Source of the DNA: Vreelandella andesensis
GTDB taxonomy: Bacteria > Pseudomonadota > Gammaproteobacteria > Pseudomonadales > Halomonadaceae
Length of the DNA stretch: 64,000 nt
Assembly (NCBI RefSeq): GCF_003989795.1
Contig: NZ_RZHG01000022.1
Location: 62,001-126,000 of the forward strand
Reading direction: 5' to 3'
The notes below the pieces were generated by a model that saw nothing but the letters and a program-made list of their open reading frames with translations, searched no databases and was not told the origin of the DNA. Made by a program: the position numbers and the translations under genes. This document shows, one piece after another, positions 43,584-52,770 of this stretch (position 1 is the stretch's first letter; each line of letters opens with the position of its first letter).

Positions 43584-45095
43584 TTACTTCGCCGTGGGCA
43601 TCACAAACTCAGCGCCCGCATCAATGGAGTCTGACCAGCGCTGCATAATGGACTTCTGCTTGGTGTAAAAACGCACGCCCTCTTCGCCGTAGGCATGTGT
43701 GTCACCAAACAGCGAGCGCTTCCAACCGCCAAAACCATGCCATGCCATCGGCACCGGAATTGGCACGTTGATGCCGACCATACCCACCTGAATGCGACGA
43801 CCAAATTCCCGCGCAACGCTTCCGCTTTCGGTAAAACAGCTCACCCCGTTGCCAAACTCATGGTCATTGATTAGTTGAATGGCCGTGGCAACATCGGGCA
43901 CCCGAACGCATACCAGCACGGGGCCGAAGATCTCTTCTTTATAAATAGTCATCTCGGGGGTGACGTGATCAAACAGAGTACCGCCCATCCAGAAGCCCTC
44001 AGCACAGCCGTCTCCGGTTTGCGTTGCATCTAACTCACGGCCATCCACGACCAGCTGGGCACCTTCTTCCACGCCCTTGTTGATGTAGCCGGTAATGCGT
44101 TCATGGGCTTGTCGGGTAACGATTGGCCCCATTTCCGCATCCAGCTGCATGCCGTCTTTCACTTTCAAATCGCTTGCACGTTCGGCCAGCTTGGCCACTA
44201 CGCCATCTGCTATATCTCCTACCAGCACGGCCACGCTGATTGCCATGCAACGCTCGCCAGCTGAGCCGTAGGCTGCACCGATCAGCGCATCGACCGCTTT
44301 TTCTAGATTGGCATCCGGCATTACCACCATGTGGTTCTTTGCCCCGCCAAGTGCTTGCACTCGCTTACCGTGTTTCGCACCACGTTCGTAAATCAGGTTG
44401 GCAATCGGCGTGGAACCGACAAAGGACAGCGCTTTAATATCTGGATGGTCGATCAGTGCTTCTACCGAGCCTTTGTCGCCCTGCACCACGTTAAACACGC
44501 CAGCTGGCAGGCCTGCTTGCTTAAGCAGTTCTGCCATCATCAGCGACGCACTCGGGTCTATAGGGCTCGGCTTAAGAATGAAGGTATTGCCAGCAGCAAT
44601 TGCCACCGGGAACATCCACATCGGCACCATAACAGGGAAGTTAAACGGCGTGATCCCAGCCACGACACCCAGCGGCTGGCGCAGGGTCCAGTTATCAATT
44701 CCGGTGCTGACCTGCTCGGTATAGTCACCTTTCAGCAACTGAGGAATACCGCAAGCGAACTCAACAATATCGATTCCGCGGGCCACTTCACCCTGGGCAT
44801 CGGTAAATACTTTGCCATGCTCTTTAGTAATCGCTTCCGCCAAGGCATCTTTGTTGGCATTAAGCAGTTCTAAAAACTTAAACATTACCCGAGCACGACG
44901 AATCGGAGGGGTATCTGCCCAAGCAGGAAATGCTGCCTTGGCGGCTTGCACAGCAGTATCCACATCACGTTCAGACGCAAGCACAACGTTTCCGCTCACG
45001 TTGCCAGTTGCAGGGTTAAACACATGTTGAGAAAGCCCCGAGCTTCCCTCGTTGATCTGCCCGTTGATGAAGTGATGAATAGCGGTTGTTGTCAT
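43584..45095 (-). CDS. mmsA: CoA-acylating methylmalonate-semialdehyde dehydrogenase (MmsA/DddC-like)
   Basis: It converts malonate or methylmalonate semialdehyde plus CoA and NAD+ to acetyl- or propionyl-CoA with loss of CO2. The 503 residues have the MmsA features: [57 protein letters not shown], the cysteine in [13 protein letters not shown], and the EEIFGPVL block and [24 protein letters not shown] ending. The usual ALDH base glutamate is absent at the GGAKN position, which is normal for MmsA. It is next to a GMC dehydrogenase and divergent from a LysR gene. It could serve valine, beta-alanine or 3-hydroxypropionate breakdown. Confidence 0.93.
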   Translation of the reverse strand: MTTTAIHHFINGQINEGSSGLSQHVFNPATGNVSGNVVLASERDVDTAVQAAKAAFPAWADTPPIRRARVMFKFLELLNANKDALAEAITKEHGKVFTDAQGEVARGIDIVEFACGIPQLLKGDYTEQVSTGIDNWTLRQPLGVVAGITPFNFPVMVPMWMFPVAIAAGNTFILKPSPIDPSASLMMAELLKQAGLPAGVFNVVQGDKGSVEALIDHPDIKALSFVGSTPIANLIYERGAKHGKRVQALGGAKNHMVVMPDANLEKAVDALIGAAYGSAGERCMAISVAVLVGDIADGVVAKLAERASDLKVKDGMQLDAEMGPIVTRQAHERITGYINKGVEEGAQLVVDGRELDATQTGDGCAEGFWMGGTLFDHVTPEMTIYKEEIFGPVLVCVRVPDVATAIQLINDHEFGNGVSCFTESGSVAREFGRRIQVGMVGINVPIPVPMAWHGFGGWKRSLFGDTHAYGEEGVRFYTKQKSIMQRWSDSIDAGAEFVMPTAK

Positions 45096-45143
45096 TGGCG
45101 TACCTTTATAAGCAGATTAAAATAACTAACCTAGTGCCGACAG

Positions 45144-45170
45144 ATTAACTGCCCCTACAGGGCAATCAAT
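45144..45170. promoter_or_regulatory. Imperfect dyad, likely LysR operator
   Basis: TGCCC-CTACA-GGGCA is the core of a 27-bp dyad. The flanks ATT and AAT also match. It lies between mmsA and the divergent LysR gene, where LysR proteins usually bind. The assignment as operator is by position and symmetry only. Confidence 0.45.
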
Positions 45171-45232
45171 TGAGTAATTTTTAACCTAGATATAATTTTT
45201 CCTGATATCACAACAATGACAGGTGCTCGCTT

Positions 45233-46135
45233 ATGCAAGAGTACTCAACGCTTCGGGCATTTGTGGCCGTTGCACGTACCGGAAGCGTTTCACGGGCGGC
45301 TGACCAACTATGCCTTACTCAACCCGCTGTAAGCCTAAAGTTGAAGCAGCTTCAACAGCATTTGGGGTTAACCCTGTTTACCCGCCGCCCCCAGGGGTTA
45401 ACACTAACCGCCGATGGCTACGCGTTATTACCCGCCGCTGAAAACGCCCTCGCCAGCGCCCTTGCCTTTGAACAAAGCGCTAGTACGTTACACAGCACCC
45501 TGCATGGGAAACTTAAAATTGGCACGATTGTTGACCCAGAGTTTATTCGCCTAGGCAAGTTTCTCAGCCGTTTAATGGCTCGCGCCCCACAGTTGGAAAC
45601 GGAGCTTCATCACGGCATGAGCGGCAGCGTATTAGCGAAAGTGGAGCAAGGCGAACTAGACGTAGGCTTTTATCTCGCCATGCCAGGAGAAGGTACTGAT
45701 AACGTCGCACTAGATTGGCGTGAGTTGACCCATTTTCACTATCACATCGTCGCCCCAGCGGGTTGGGAAGCCAAACTAGCGGACACCCGTTGGGAAATAC
45801 TGGCCACTCTGCCCTGGATCGTTACGCCACCGGACTCGGTGCATCATCGGTTGCTTAAGCACGCGCTAGCAGCGAGCGGTGCCCTACCAAACCGAGTTGC
45901 TCAGGTCGATCAAGAAGCGTGCATGTTGGATTTGGTTCGCGCGGGTGTGGGGCTCAGCTTAGCCCGAGACGCGTTAGCAATGGCTGAACGTCAGGAGAGT
46001 GGTCTGGCAGTGGCAGATAATGTACGTCTGCCCTGCGCACTTAGCATGGTCTGGCGTAAAGAACGCGCGATGGAACCCACGGTTAAAGCAGCACTAGATA
46101 CTTTAGATTCGGTTTGGCAATATCGTCTTCGCTAG
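45233..46135 (+). CDS. LysR-family regulator divergent from mmsA
   Basis: This 300-residue LysR regulator has a winged helix-turn-helix at the N terminus (LRAFVAVARTGSVSRAADQLCLTQPAVSLKLKQLQQHLGLTLFTRR) and a substrate-binding domain from about 90 to 295. The position across a 137-bp gap from mmsA and the GMC gene makes it a probable regulator of that pair, like DddR or HpdR, responding to 3-hydroxypropionate or a similar acid. That effector is inferred. No clear ribosome site is seen. Confidence 0.87.
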   Translation: MQEYSTLRAFVAVARTGSVSRAADQLCLTQPAVSLKLKQLQQHLGLTLFTRRPQGLTLTADGYALLPAAENALASALAFEQSASTLHSTLHGKLKIGTIVDPEFIRLGKFLSRLMARAPQLETELHHGMSGSVLAKVEQGELDVGFYLAMPGEGTDNVALDWRELTHFHYHIVAPAGWEAKLADTRWEILATLPWIVTPPDSVHHRLLKHALAASGALPNRVAQVDQEACMLDLVRAGVGLSLARDALAMAERQESGLAVADNVRLPCALSMVWRKERAMEPTVKAALDTLDSVWQYRLR

Positions 46136-46220
46136 ACAAAATGTATACAGCGAACACCCTTTATGTACAAGAAATAGGAACCTACGTTAATAAATTGGAT
46201 CAATAGTCCGTCTGCTGATT

Positions 46221-46240
46221 GGCCATATTGCTGTATGGCC
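46221..46240. repeat. Hairpin between LysR gene and msrA
   Basis: GGCCATA and TATGGCC form a 7-bp dyad with a 6-nt loop, 20 bp before msrA. No T-run follows, so it is more likely a leader structure or operator than a terminator. Confidence 0.4.
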
Positions 46241-46259
46241 CCAAACTGGAGAGCCGCTT

Positions 46260-46949
46260 ATGTCTCGTCTATCGCTGTCTCGTCTATCGCTGTCTCGTCT
46301 ATCGCTGTCTCGTCTATCGTTGTTTCGTCACCCGTTTCGCCCGCTCTTTCACGTGCCTGCTTTCTGCATGGTGGTGGCCGCAGGGTTAGCCAGCACATCG
46401 TTACAAGCGCAATCTAATACGGAAGCCACTTTTGCTGGCGGCTGTTTTTGGTGCATGGAACCGCCCTACGATAAACAGCCAGGCATTAGCGCCACGATTT
46501 CAGGCTATATGGGCGGCGAGCTTGAAAATCCCACTTACGAGCAGATTTCTCGCGGTGGAACCGGCCACGTCGAGGTGGTGCAAATCGCCTATGATGACAG
46601 CCAAATCAGCTACGAACAGCTGCTGGAAATTTTCTGGCGCAACATTGACCCCTTCGCCGTCAACCGTCAGTTTTGCGACAGTGGCGACCAGTACCGCTCC
46701 GCCATTTTTTACCATAACGACGACCAGCGGGAATTAGCAGAAGCCTCTAAAGCTGAAATGGAAGCACGCTTTGATCAATCTATTGCGACCGAGATCGCCC
46801 CCGCTAGCGAGTTTTGGGAAGCTGAGGAGTATCACCAGGACTACTATGAAAAAAATCCGTTACGCTATCGGTTCTATCGCTTGAGCTGTGGACGTGATGA
46901 TCGCCTGGAAGAGGTATGGGGCGAAGAAGCAGGCGGCCCGACTTTCTGA
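46260..46949 (+). CDS. msrA: Exported peptide-methionine (S)-S-oxide reductase MsrA with repeated signal-peptide n-region
   Basis: It repairs methionine-S-sulfoxide in proteins. The catalytic GGCFWCMEPPYDK has its cysteine at residue 62 (resolving pair CFWC, 62 and 65). The family blocks GYMGGELENPTYEQISRGGTGHVEVVQI, WRNIDPFAVNRQFCDSGDQYRSAIFY and EYHQDYYEKNPLRYRFYR are intact. The N terminus is unusual: four copies of S-R-L-S-L from a 15-bp DNA repeat, then a basic FRHPFRPLF and a hydrophobic core (FCMVVAAGLAST), with a likely signal peptidase site after SLQA. Export is therefore expected, to the periplasm. GGAG eight bases upstream of the ATG fits the first Met. Confidence 0.9.
   Translation: MSRLSLSRLSLSRLSLSRLSLFRHPFRPLFHVPAFCMVVAAGLASTSLQAQSNTEATFAGGCFWCMEPPYDKQPGISATISGYMGGELENPTYEQISRGGTGHVEVVQIAYDDSQISYEQLLEIFWRNIDPFAVNRQFCDSGDQYRSAIFYHNDDQRELAEASKAEMEARFDQSIATEIAPASEFWEAEEYHQDYYEKNPLRYRFYRLSCGRDDRLEEVWGEEAGGPTF
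46261..46320 (+). repeat. Four-copy 15-bp tandem repeat encoding SRLSL
   Basis: TGTCTCGTCTATCGC is repeated three times exactly, and a fourth time with one end change (T for C). A degenerate start of a fifth follows. The start codon ATG overlaps the first unit. Loss or gain of units keeps the msrA frame and changes the basic n-region of the signal peptide. Confidence 0.95.
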
Positions 46950-47026
46950 TGCCGAGGCTACCCGCTATTAGGTCTGACCAGCGCTTAAGAAATACTATCA
47001 CTGACATTAAGAAAAGAGCGTCTCAG

Positions 47027-47509
47027 TCAGCTAACTTGCAACGGCCTGCGGCGCTGCCAAAATTTCAGCACCAGCGCCATCACCACCCACGTCACTAACG
47101 CCGCAATCACATCGTCTAACACAATGCCAAAACCGCCCTGGACATATTCGGCCAAATGAATTGGGGGTGGTTTTAAACCATCAAAGAACCGATAAACGCC
47201 AAATGCCAGGGCCATAACGAGTGGATGGCGAGCGGCTGTTAACCCCAATACCGCCAGCGGGAACGCCACATACTCATCGGCGACGATACTGCCATGGTCA
47301 GCACCCGCAAAGTGCAGCGAGGCAATATGACATATCGGCACCGCCGCTATAATAAGCACGCCTGTCACTACTGCTTGCAGGCGGGTTGACTTGCTTAGCA
47401 ACCACCATGCTAACGGAATGCCCAGCAGCGAGCCGAACGTGCCCGGCGCCATCGGCGCTAGCCCCAAGCCAAAGCCGGTGGCTATCCATAGATTAAGCGT
47501 TTCCAGCAT
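47027..47509 (-). CDS. pgpA: Phosphatidylglycerophosphatase A
   Basis: It dephosphorylates phosphatidylglycerol phosphate in the inner membrane to make phosphatidylglycerol. It has 160 residues with the family blocks ATGFGLGLAPMAPGTFGSLLGIPL, DHGSIVADEYVAFPLAVLG, FRFFDGLKPPPI and the C-terminal QGGFGIVLDDVIAALVTW. In it the DE and DD pairs are the metal-binding/active-site acids. Two to four hydrophobic segments are present. The start shares one base with the stop of the DUF533 gene (TAATG), so translation is coupled. Confidence 0.9.
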   Translation of the reverse strand: MLETLNLWIATGFGLGLAPMAPGTFGSLLGIPLAWWLLSKSTRLQAVVTGVLIIAAVPICHIASLHFAGADHGSIVADEYVAFPLAVLGLTAARHPLVMALAFGVYRFFDGLKPPPIHLAEYVQGGFGIVLDDVIAALVTWVVMALVLKFWQRRRPLQVS

Positions 47510-48303
47510 TAGCCAGCCTGCTGCGCTTGCCGCTCAAGCTCAGCAGTCATGTCGGGTGAAAGATTCAATGCGCCAGCCAATTGATCCAACCAAGCACGCT
47601 CCATAGGGTTTTGATCATCAGTAACAGCCACGCTAATCAGGTACATCTCGCGAGCGGCTTGAGGAGAGTCGGCCTCACGGGCAAGCGCTTGGGCATCCAA
47701 CGGAGCTTTAAGCTGCTGCTCGACCCAGCGGTGCATCTCCTGATCAGCACCGAGCGCATCGATTTGCTCTGTGATTAACACTTGCTCTTGCTCATCAATG
47801 TGGCCATCGGCTCTCGCGGCCATAATCATTGCTTGCAACAGCTCAAGACTTCGCCGCTCTTGGTACTCACCGCTTAGCACGTCTACCCGCTCGCCCTCTG
47901 ATGCGCGCTGAGCAGCGCTCGACGAGTTGCCACTATTTTGTCCTTCCTGAGCTTTTCCTTCCTGAGAGTGTTGCCATGCTTTCCAGGCCAGCATGCCCAC
48001 ACCGGCAATCGCGCCATACTTAAGCGCTTTGCCGCCCATGCTACGACCACGCTTAGAGCCCACCAGCATACCCATTGCACCACCACCCAACAGGCTCTTT
48101 ATATCAAAACCGCTGGAGCCACCACCTTGACGCGAATTCTGGCCTCCATTGCCACCACCGCCAAGCTGGCGCGATAGGCCATCAATAACGCCTTTAACAT
48201 CGAAACCGCTACCGCCACTAGTATTTCCACTACCGTTTCCACCGCTTCTGCTGCTACCGCTGGCCTGCTTCATTAGCTGCTGTAGAATTTTGCTTGCGTT
48301 CAT
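47509..48303 (-). CDS. DUF533/TerB-like protein (YebE type)
   Basis: This 264-residue protein has a glycine/serine/asparagine-rich N-terminal part (about 15-75; KQASGSSRSGGNGSGNTSGGSGFD). Next is a short hydrophobic GMLVGSKRGRSMGGKALKYGAIAGVGMLAWKAW (about 80-115), the DUF533 hallmark. The C-terminal helical TerB-like domain (about 140-260) has LLQAMIMAARADGHIDEQEQVLI and the acidic pair D...E. Known members such as YebE are inner-membrane proteins of unknown role, induced by envelope stress in E. coli. Overlaps pgpA by one base. Confidence 0.85.
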   Translation of the reverse strand: MNASKILQQLMKQASGSSRSGGNGSGNTSGGSGFDVKGVIDGLSRQLGGGGNGGQNSRQGGGSSGFDIKSLLGGGAMGMLVGSKRGRSMGGKALKYGAIAGVGMLAWKAWQHSQEGKAQEGQNSGNSSSAAQRASEGERVDVLSGEYQERRSLELLQAMIMAARADGHIDEQEQVLITEQIDALGADQEMHRWVEQQLKAPLDAQALAREADSPQAAREMYLISVAVTDDQNPMERAWLDQLAGALNLSPDMTAELERQAQQAG

Positions 48304-48399
48304 CCTTGTACTCCTTAGAGGCTATTATCTTGAGGGCTCGCTAGTTTAATAATTAACTTACGTTATAAAACATGCTACATGAACCCAGCATGAACTGAC

Positions 48400-48460
48400 G
48401 TTAACCAAAGCATTTGTTAACCAAAACACTCGTTAAACAAAACACTCGTAACAAAACATT
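48400..48460. repeat. Imperfect 16-bp tandem repeat at end of sbcC
   Basis: GTTAACCAAAACACTC and its variants occur as three full units (48400-48447) and a shortened fourth that reaches the sbcC stop codon. It is intergenic between sbcC and DUF533. The region 48304-48399 shows nothing else. Confidence 0.8.
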
Positions 48461-51400
48461 AGAAAAGTGCACCCTTCACTTCCACCGAGCTGCCGTGTCG
48501 GCTGGCGCGTACTTCAACACGGACAGGCATTTGCTCTTTGAGTTCGCTGACATGGGAGATGATCCCGATCATTCGCCCCCCCATGTGTAACTCGCTAAGC
48601 ATCGCAATCGCTTGGTCTAATGCATCCTGATCCAGACTGCCAAAGCCTTCATCTATAAATAGCGTATCCAACTGAATACCGCCCGCGTAGGCCTGCACCA
48701 CGTCGGAAAGCCCTAACGCCAGCGCCAGTGCCGCCATAAACGACTCACCGCCAGACAGCGTTGCTACCGAGCGGCTCTTACCGGTGTAGGTGTCGGCCAC
48801 GTCTAACTCTAGCCCAGAGGCTTTATTGCCTTTTGAAGGGTCTTCTCGACGCACCAATTGATAGCGTCCGCGACTCATACGCACCAGCCGTTCAGACGCC
48901 TGAATCAGCACATCATCCAGCAACACGCCTAACACAAACCGTTGCAAGCTAATGCGATTCCCGGTTCGCCCATTGGCCACCTCGCTGAGCGTGCCCCATA
49001 CTCGATACTGGGCTTCAAGCTCCGCTTGGGCCGCGTGGGCAGCGGACAGTTTTTGGCCAATACCCTGCAGCGTGCTTAGCCGCCCATCCAACGCCCGCCA
49101 CGACTCAAGCTGGGCATGCTCTTCTGCTTGGGCGGTTTCTGTAAGCGTGGTGAGCGCGGCGATATCCGGCGGCGATTTTTCCGCCAACTGGGCGTGATAA
49201 TTTTGTAGTGCACCTTCAAGCTCAGCCAAACGTCGTTGATACGACTCTGCTTGACGGGCCATGTCTTGCCGTTGGTGATCGTCTAGCTGAGCAGCCTGAA
49301 AGGCAGCCTCACTCTCGAACGGACTGGTCTGTAATGCGGTTCGCCACTTTGCCTGGGCCTGTTCAAGTGCTTGCCCGTCGCGCTCAATGCGTTGCTCCGC
49401 TGCACGCAGTTGCTCTTCTACCCGCGCCTGCTGGGTTTCGCTAGTGGAGAGCATCTGCTGCGCACGCTCCCAGGCTTTTTCAAACTCAGCAATCTGGTTG
49501 TCAAGTTCCGTGAGGGTTTGGCGCAGAATCACTGGGTTACGGGCATCTTCTGGAAGCGATTGGCTTAACTGATCACGCTGGCTCTCTAGGCGTAGCGCCT
49601 CCTCTTTGGCCTTTTCAACCACAGGCCGATGAGCTTTAAGCTGCTTATCCAGCGTGCCCCAGTCGCGGCGTAGCGCATCACGGGCAGCGTTTTGCTGATT
49701 AATCTCACTTTCGACATGTTTCCGACGCTCGACTTGGTGGCGTAATTGTTCGCAGGCTTGTTGCAACTCACCCTGCGGCTGGCTGGCCCATTCGCCAAGC
49801 TGTTGACTAAGGCGCTGTGTCTGCTCAGCGTTGTAGCTAATCTGTTGTGTTAACTGTTGAACCTGACGCTCGGCGGTTTGTAATGCGTGACGCGACTGCT
49901 CCTCGGCTGCGCGGGCGGCTTCCACCTGGGCTTGGGTAACGATGTCAGCATGCTTAACGGCCGGAGCCGGGTGCTCAAGACTGCCGCACACCGGGCAAGC
50001 GGCCTCTTCTTCAAGAGTGAGTGCTAACAGGGCGGCTTGCCCTTGGTGCCAACGCATCTCTTGCTCAGTCGCATACCGCCTAGCCTGCTCTAATTCGCCT
50101 CGCCGGTGGTTAAGCACCTCGTTTGCCTGATGCTGTTGAGTTGTGAGCTCACGCCCTTTTCTTGTTAGCTCATCCAACGCTTGTCGTTGGGAGAGCAAAC
50201 TCTCATGGCGGCTTAGTTCTGCGGGGGCGCTGGCCAGCTGCTGACCCTCTGTTTGCAGGCGCTCAAGCGTGAGGCTGATGGCTTCCCCTTGCTGGCGAAT
50301 ACTGTCTAGCTGCGCTTCATCACGCTTAAGGGTGCCATCGGCTTGTTGCCAAGCGGCCCGCGCGGTTTGTAAGCGCGTTTCAAGCTCGCTTAACTGCTGA
50401 CCTTTATGGATAAACTCACCTAGCTGACGATGGCGCTCGCGCAGTGTAGGCAGGTCGGTTTGGCGCTGGCGCGCGGCTTCAAAGGCACGTTTGGCTTGTT
50501 CAGTGGTTGCGCGTTGGGCTGTCAGCGTGGCCTCTGTCTGCCTGTGCTCTGCTTGGGCGGTGCGCAGCGTCTGTTGCGCTTGGGCTAACGCAGTGCTGTG
50601 GGGTCGTAACGCTTGGGCCTGGTCATTTTGGGCCAGTTGATCCCGAAGCATAACTATGTGCGCGTGCTGCTCAAGATGGCGTGCTTTGTCTGCGGCGAGG
50701 CTGTCGCGGGCCTCAAATTGGCGCTGCAGTGCTTGGGCGTCGTCTCGCTGTTGTTCAGCGCGGCGACGCTGGCGCTGGGCAGCGTCAAAGCGCTGGCGAG
50801 CCTTTCCTACTTGGGGGGTGAGCGCCGCTACTTCTTGCGCTAATGCCGTTTCGCTTTCCAACTCGCCACCGGCCAAAATCCCACTAATATGCTGACGATG
50901 ATCATTTACCGCCCGCTCTATTTGATTCGCCTGGGTACGCAGGCGCTCTTCAATGCGCTGAAAAATCTGGGTTTGAAACAGCTGAGAAAAAATTTTCTCG
51001 CGATCCTTCGATTCCGCGAGTAGCAGCTCACGGAATTTCCCCTGGGGAAGCACCATCACTTGGCGAAACTGGTTAGCATCCAGGCCTATTAAACGATGAA
51101 GATGGCTATTGGCATCGGTAACCTTACGCGCCACTACACATTCATCTTTTTCGCCTTCCGGGGTCAGCCGCCACAGCTGGGCTTCTGCGCTTTGCGTGGT
51201 CGTCCCTTCACCAGTGGCCTTAGGACGCTCCTGCTGGGGCACCCGACGCACTCGATAAGTCCCATCGCGCAGGCGAAAATCTAAACTGACTTCCGTCAGT
51301 AAGGCATCGGCTGCCTGGTCGCAGCGCATTTGCACTGCATCTCGGTCATTACCGGTGGTTTGGCCGTAAAGCGCAAAGCAAACCGCATCTAATATCGAGC

Positions 51401-51524
51401 TTTTGCCTGCGCCCGTGGGGCCGTTAATCAGAAACAGCGGGCTTTTTCCCAGCGCGGTGAAGTCGATTGTTTCGCTGCCTGCAAAGGGCCCAAACGCCTG
51501 CATAGTGAGCGTTAACGGCGTCAT
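48459..51524 (-). CDS. sbcC: Exonuclease SbcC, ATPase subunit
   Basis: This Rad50-like SMC-type ATPase of the SbcCD nuclease cleaves hairpins and palindromic DNA. It has 1021 residues. The ATPase head begins FGPFAGSETIDFTALG with Walker A NGPTGAGKSSILDAVCFALYG (about 35-55). Two long coiled-coil arms (about 180-490 and 530-830) meet at the zinc hook CPVC at 510-513. The second half-head carries the signature LSGGESFMAALALALGLSD, Walker B LDTLFIDEGFGSLDQDALD and HVSELKEQM. It overlaps the sbcD stop by ATGA, so it is co-translated. Confidence 0.95.
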   Translation of the reverse strand: MTPLTLTMQAFGPFAGSETIDFTALGKSPLFLINGPTGAGKSSILDAVCFALYGQTTGNDRDAVQMRCDQAADALLTEVSLDFRLRDGTYRVRRVPQQERPKATGEGTTTQSAEAQLWRLTPEGEKDECVVARKVTDANSHLHRLIGLDANQFRQVMVLPQGKFRELLLAESKDREKIFSQLFQTQIFQRIEERLRTQANQIERAVNDHRQHISGILAGGELESETALAQEVAALTPQVGKARQRFDAAQRQRRRAEQQRDDAQALQRQFEARDSLAADKARHLEQHAHIVMLRDQLAQNDQAQALRPHSTALAQAQQTLRTAQAEHRQTEATLTAQRATTEQAKRAFEAARQRQTDLPTLRERHRQLGEFIHKGQQLSELETRLQTARAAWQQADGTLKRDEAQLDSIRQQGEAISLTLERLQTEGQQLASAPAELSRHESLLSQRQALDELTRKGRELTTQQHQANEVLNHRRGELEQARRYATEQEMRWHQGQAALLALTLEEEAACPVCGSLEHPAPAVKHADIVTQAQVEAARAAEEQSRHALQTAERQVQQLTQQISYNAEQTQRLSQQLGEWASQPQGELQQACEQLRHQVERRKHVESEINQQNAARDALRRDWGTLDKQLKAHRPVVEKAKEEALRLESQRDQLSQSLPEDARNPVILRQTLTELDNQIAEFEKAWERAQQMLSTSETQQARVEEQLRAAEQRIERDGQALEQAQAKWRTALQTSPFESEAAFQAAQLDDHQRQDMARQAESYQRRLAELEGALQNYHAQLAEKSPPDIAALTTLTETAQAEEHAQLESWRALDGRLSTLQGIGQKLSAAHAAQAELEAQYRVWGTLSEVANGRTGNRISLQRFVLGVLLDDVLIQASERLVRMSRGRYQLVRREDPSKGNKASGLELDVADTYTGKSRSVATLSGGESFMAALALALGLSDVVQAYAGGIQLDTLFIDEGFGSLDQDALDQAIAMLSELHMGGRMIGIISHVSELKEQMPVRVEVRASRHGSSVEVKGALF

Positions 51525-52675
51525 GGCTGGCTCTCCTGCTCACGGCTAAGAGTGGTGATGAGTTCACGCATCGCGCTTGCCTGCTCATCACTCATGGTGT
51601 CTCCGCTGGTTTGGCTAAAGAAATCGCTAAACATATCCAAGGCACTAAACTGCAGCCGCTCGCGGTCTAGCTGCTGGCGTCCTCGCGCTTCCAACATGCC
51701 AGGCTTTTCTAAATGCAGCACATTCGGATAGACCTCGCGCAGCTTACCCATGGGGTCAAGAATCGCGTGGCGGTCAGTCAACCGCACTAACACATAGTCA
51801 TCCGCTTGGGCATCGGTGCTGCCTTGCGCTAGCAGCTCGGCCAACTCACCTTCTAATACGCGCACCTCTCGGCGCGGCGTCAGCGGGCGGTGCTCGATCT
51901 GGCTCAGCCCTTTTGGGCCAATATCCACCAATGTGACACCTTTTCGCTGGTTAGCCTCAGAAAAACTGTATTTAAGCAGCGAGCCGCTATAACGAATATG
52001 TTCGCCGCCACGGTATTGCGGCCCATGCAGATGGCCTAAAGCAACATAGTCAAATGACTGCATCGGCTCCCAGGCGACACTTTCCGCGCCTCCTAAGGTG
52101 AGCGGACGCTCTGAATCACTGGCACTGCCGCCATCCACAAAGCAGTGGCTCATTAGTATGGTGGGGCGGCCCGCTTGGCGCTGAGTATTAATACGTTCAA
52201 CTAAGTAGCGGTGAGCGCTGTCGAAGTCGCGTACATCCACTGAAAACTGGCTGCGCACATACTCTGGATCAGCGTAGGGAATACCAAACACATCCACCTC
52301 TACCTCTACCCCCTTAATCGAGAGGGTTACGGGGCGATCGAAGGCAGATAAATCAGACAATATATGTAGGCCTGCTTGGCGCAAATGACGCGCCCCAAAG
52401 CCTAGTCGCTCAGCACCGTCGTGGTTGCCAGAAATCATAATCACCGGCAAACCACGCTTTTCACACAACTCGCCTAACACATCATCTAATAGTGTGACGG
52501 CGGCAGCTGGCGGCACCGAACGGTCGTAGATATCGCCTGCAATCAGCACCGCATCCACCGCATCGCGGTCGATAATATCCAGTAGCTGGTTCAACACATG
52601 GCGCTGGTCTTCCAGCAGCGATAGGTTGTGAAACAGTCGTCCCAAGTGCCAATCGGCGGTATGGAGTAGTCGCAT
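51521..52675 (-). CDS. sbcD: Exonuclease SbcD, nuclease subunit
   Basis: This Mre11-like Mn-dependent nuclease partner of SbcC has the phosphoesterase motifs LHTADWHLGR, AGDIYDRSV, ISGNHDG, MSHCFVDGG and ALGHLHGPQ in order, with a C-terminal capping domain. About 384 residues from the ATG at 52675. The frame is open to 52744, but the family start MRLLHTADWHLG begins at 52675. The ribosome site is weak. It is the upstream gene of the pair and overlaps sbcC by 4 bp. Confidence 0.95.
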   Translation of the reverse strand: MRLLHTADWHLGRLFHNLSLLEDQRHVLNQLLDIIDRDAVDAVLIAGDIYDRSVPPAAAVTLLDDVLGELCEKRGLPVIMISGNHDGAERLGFGARHLRQAGLHILSDLSAFDRPVTLSIKGVEVEVDVFGIPYADPEYVRSQFSVDVRDFDSAHRYLVERINTQRQAGRPTILMSHCFVDGGSASDSERPLTLGGAESVAWEPMQSFDYVALGHLHGPQYRGGEHIRYSGSLLKYSFSEANQRKGVTLVDIGPKGLSQIEHRPLTPRREVRVLEGELAELLAQGSTDAQADDYVLVRLTDRHAILDPMGKLREVYPNVLHLEKPGMLEARGRQQLDRERLQFSALDMFSDFFSQTSGDTMSDEQASAMRELITTLSREQESQP

Positions 52676-52770
52676 GGCAGGCTCAACGCAAAAAATATGC
52701 CCCATCATAGCAACCTGCATTCCAAACTGTCCTTCACTCAGCACAAAACGCCCCGTATAAAATGCCTAGC

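Noticed and set aside
44331-44873. 180-codon plus-strand frame inside mmsA
   Set aside because: It is antisense to a strongly conserved MmsA protein; no ribosome site or motif.
43584-45095. Missing ALDH catalytic glutamate in the mmsA product read as a defect
   Set aside because: CoA-acylating MmsA enzymes normally have an asparagine in this region (GGAKN), so it is a family trait.
46235-46417. Alternative msrA-region frame with VSSIA repeats
   Set aside because: This is the same 15-bp repeat read in another frame; the SRLSL frame leads into a full MsrA protein and has the GGAG site.
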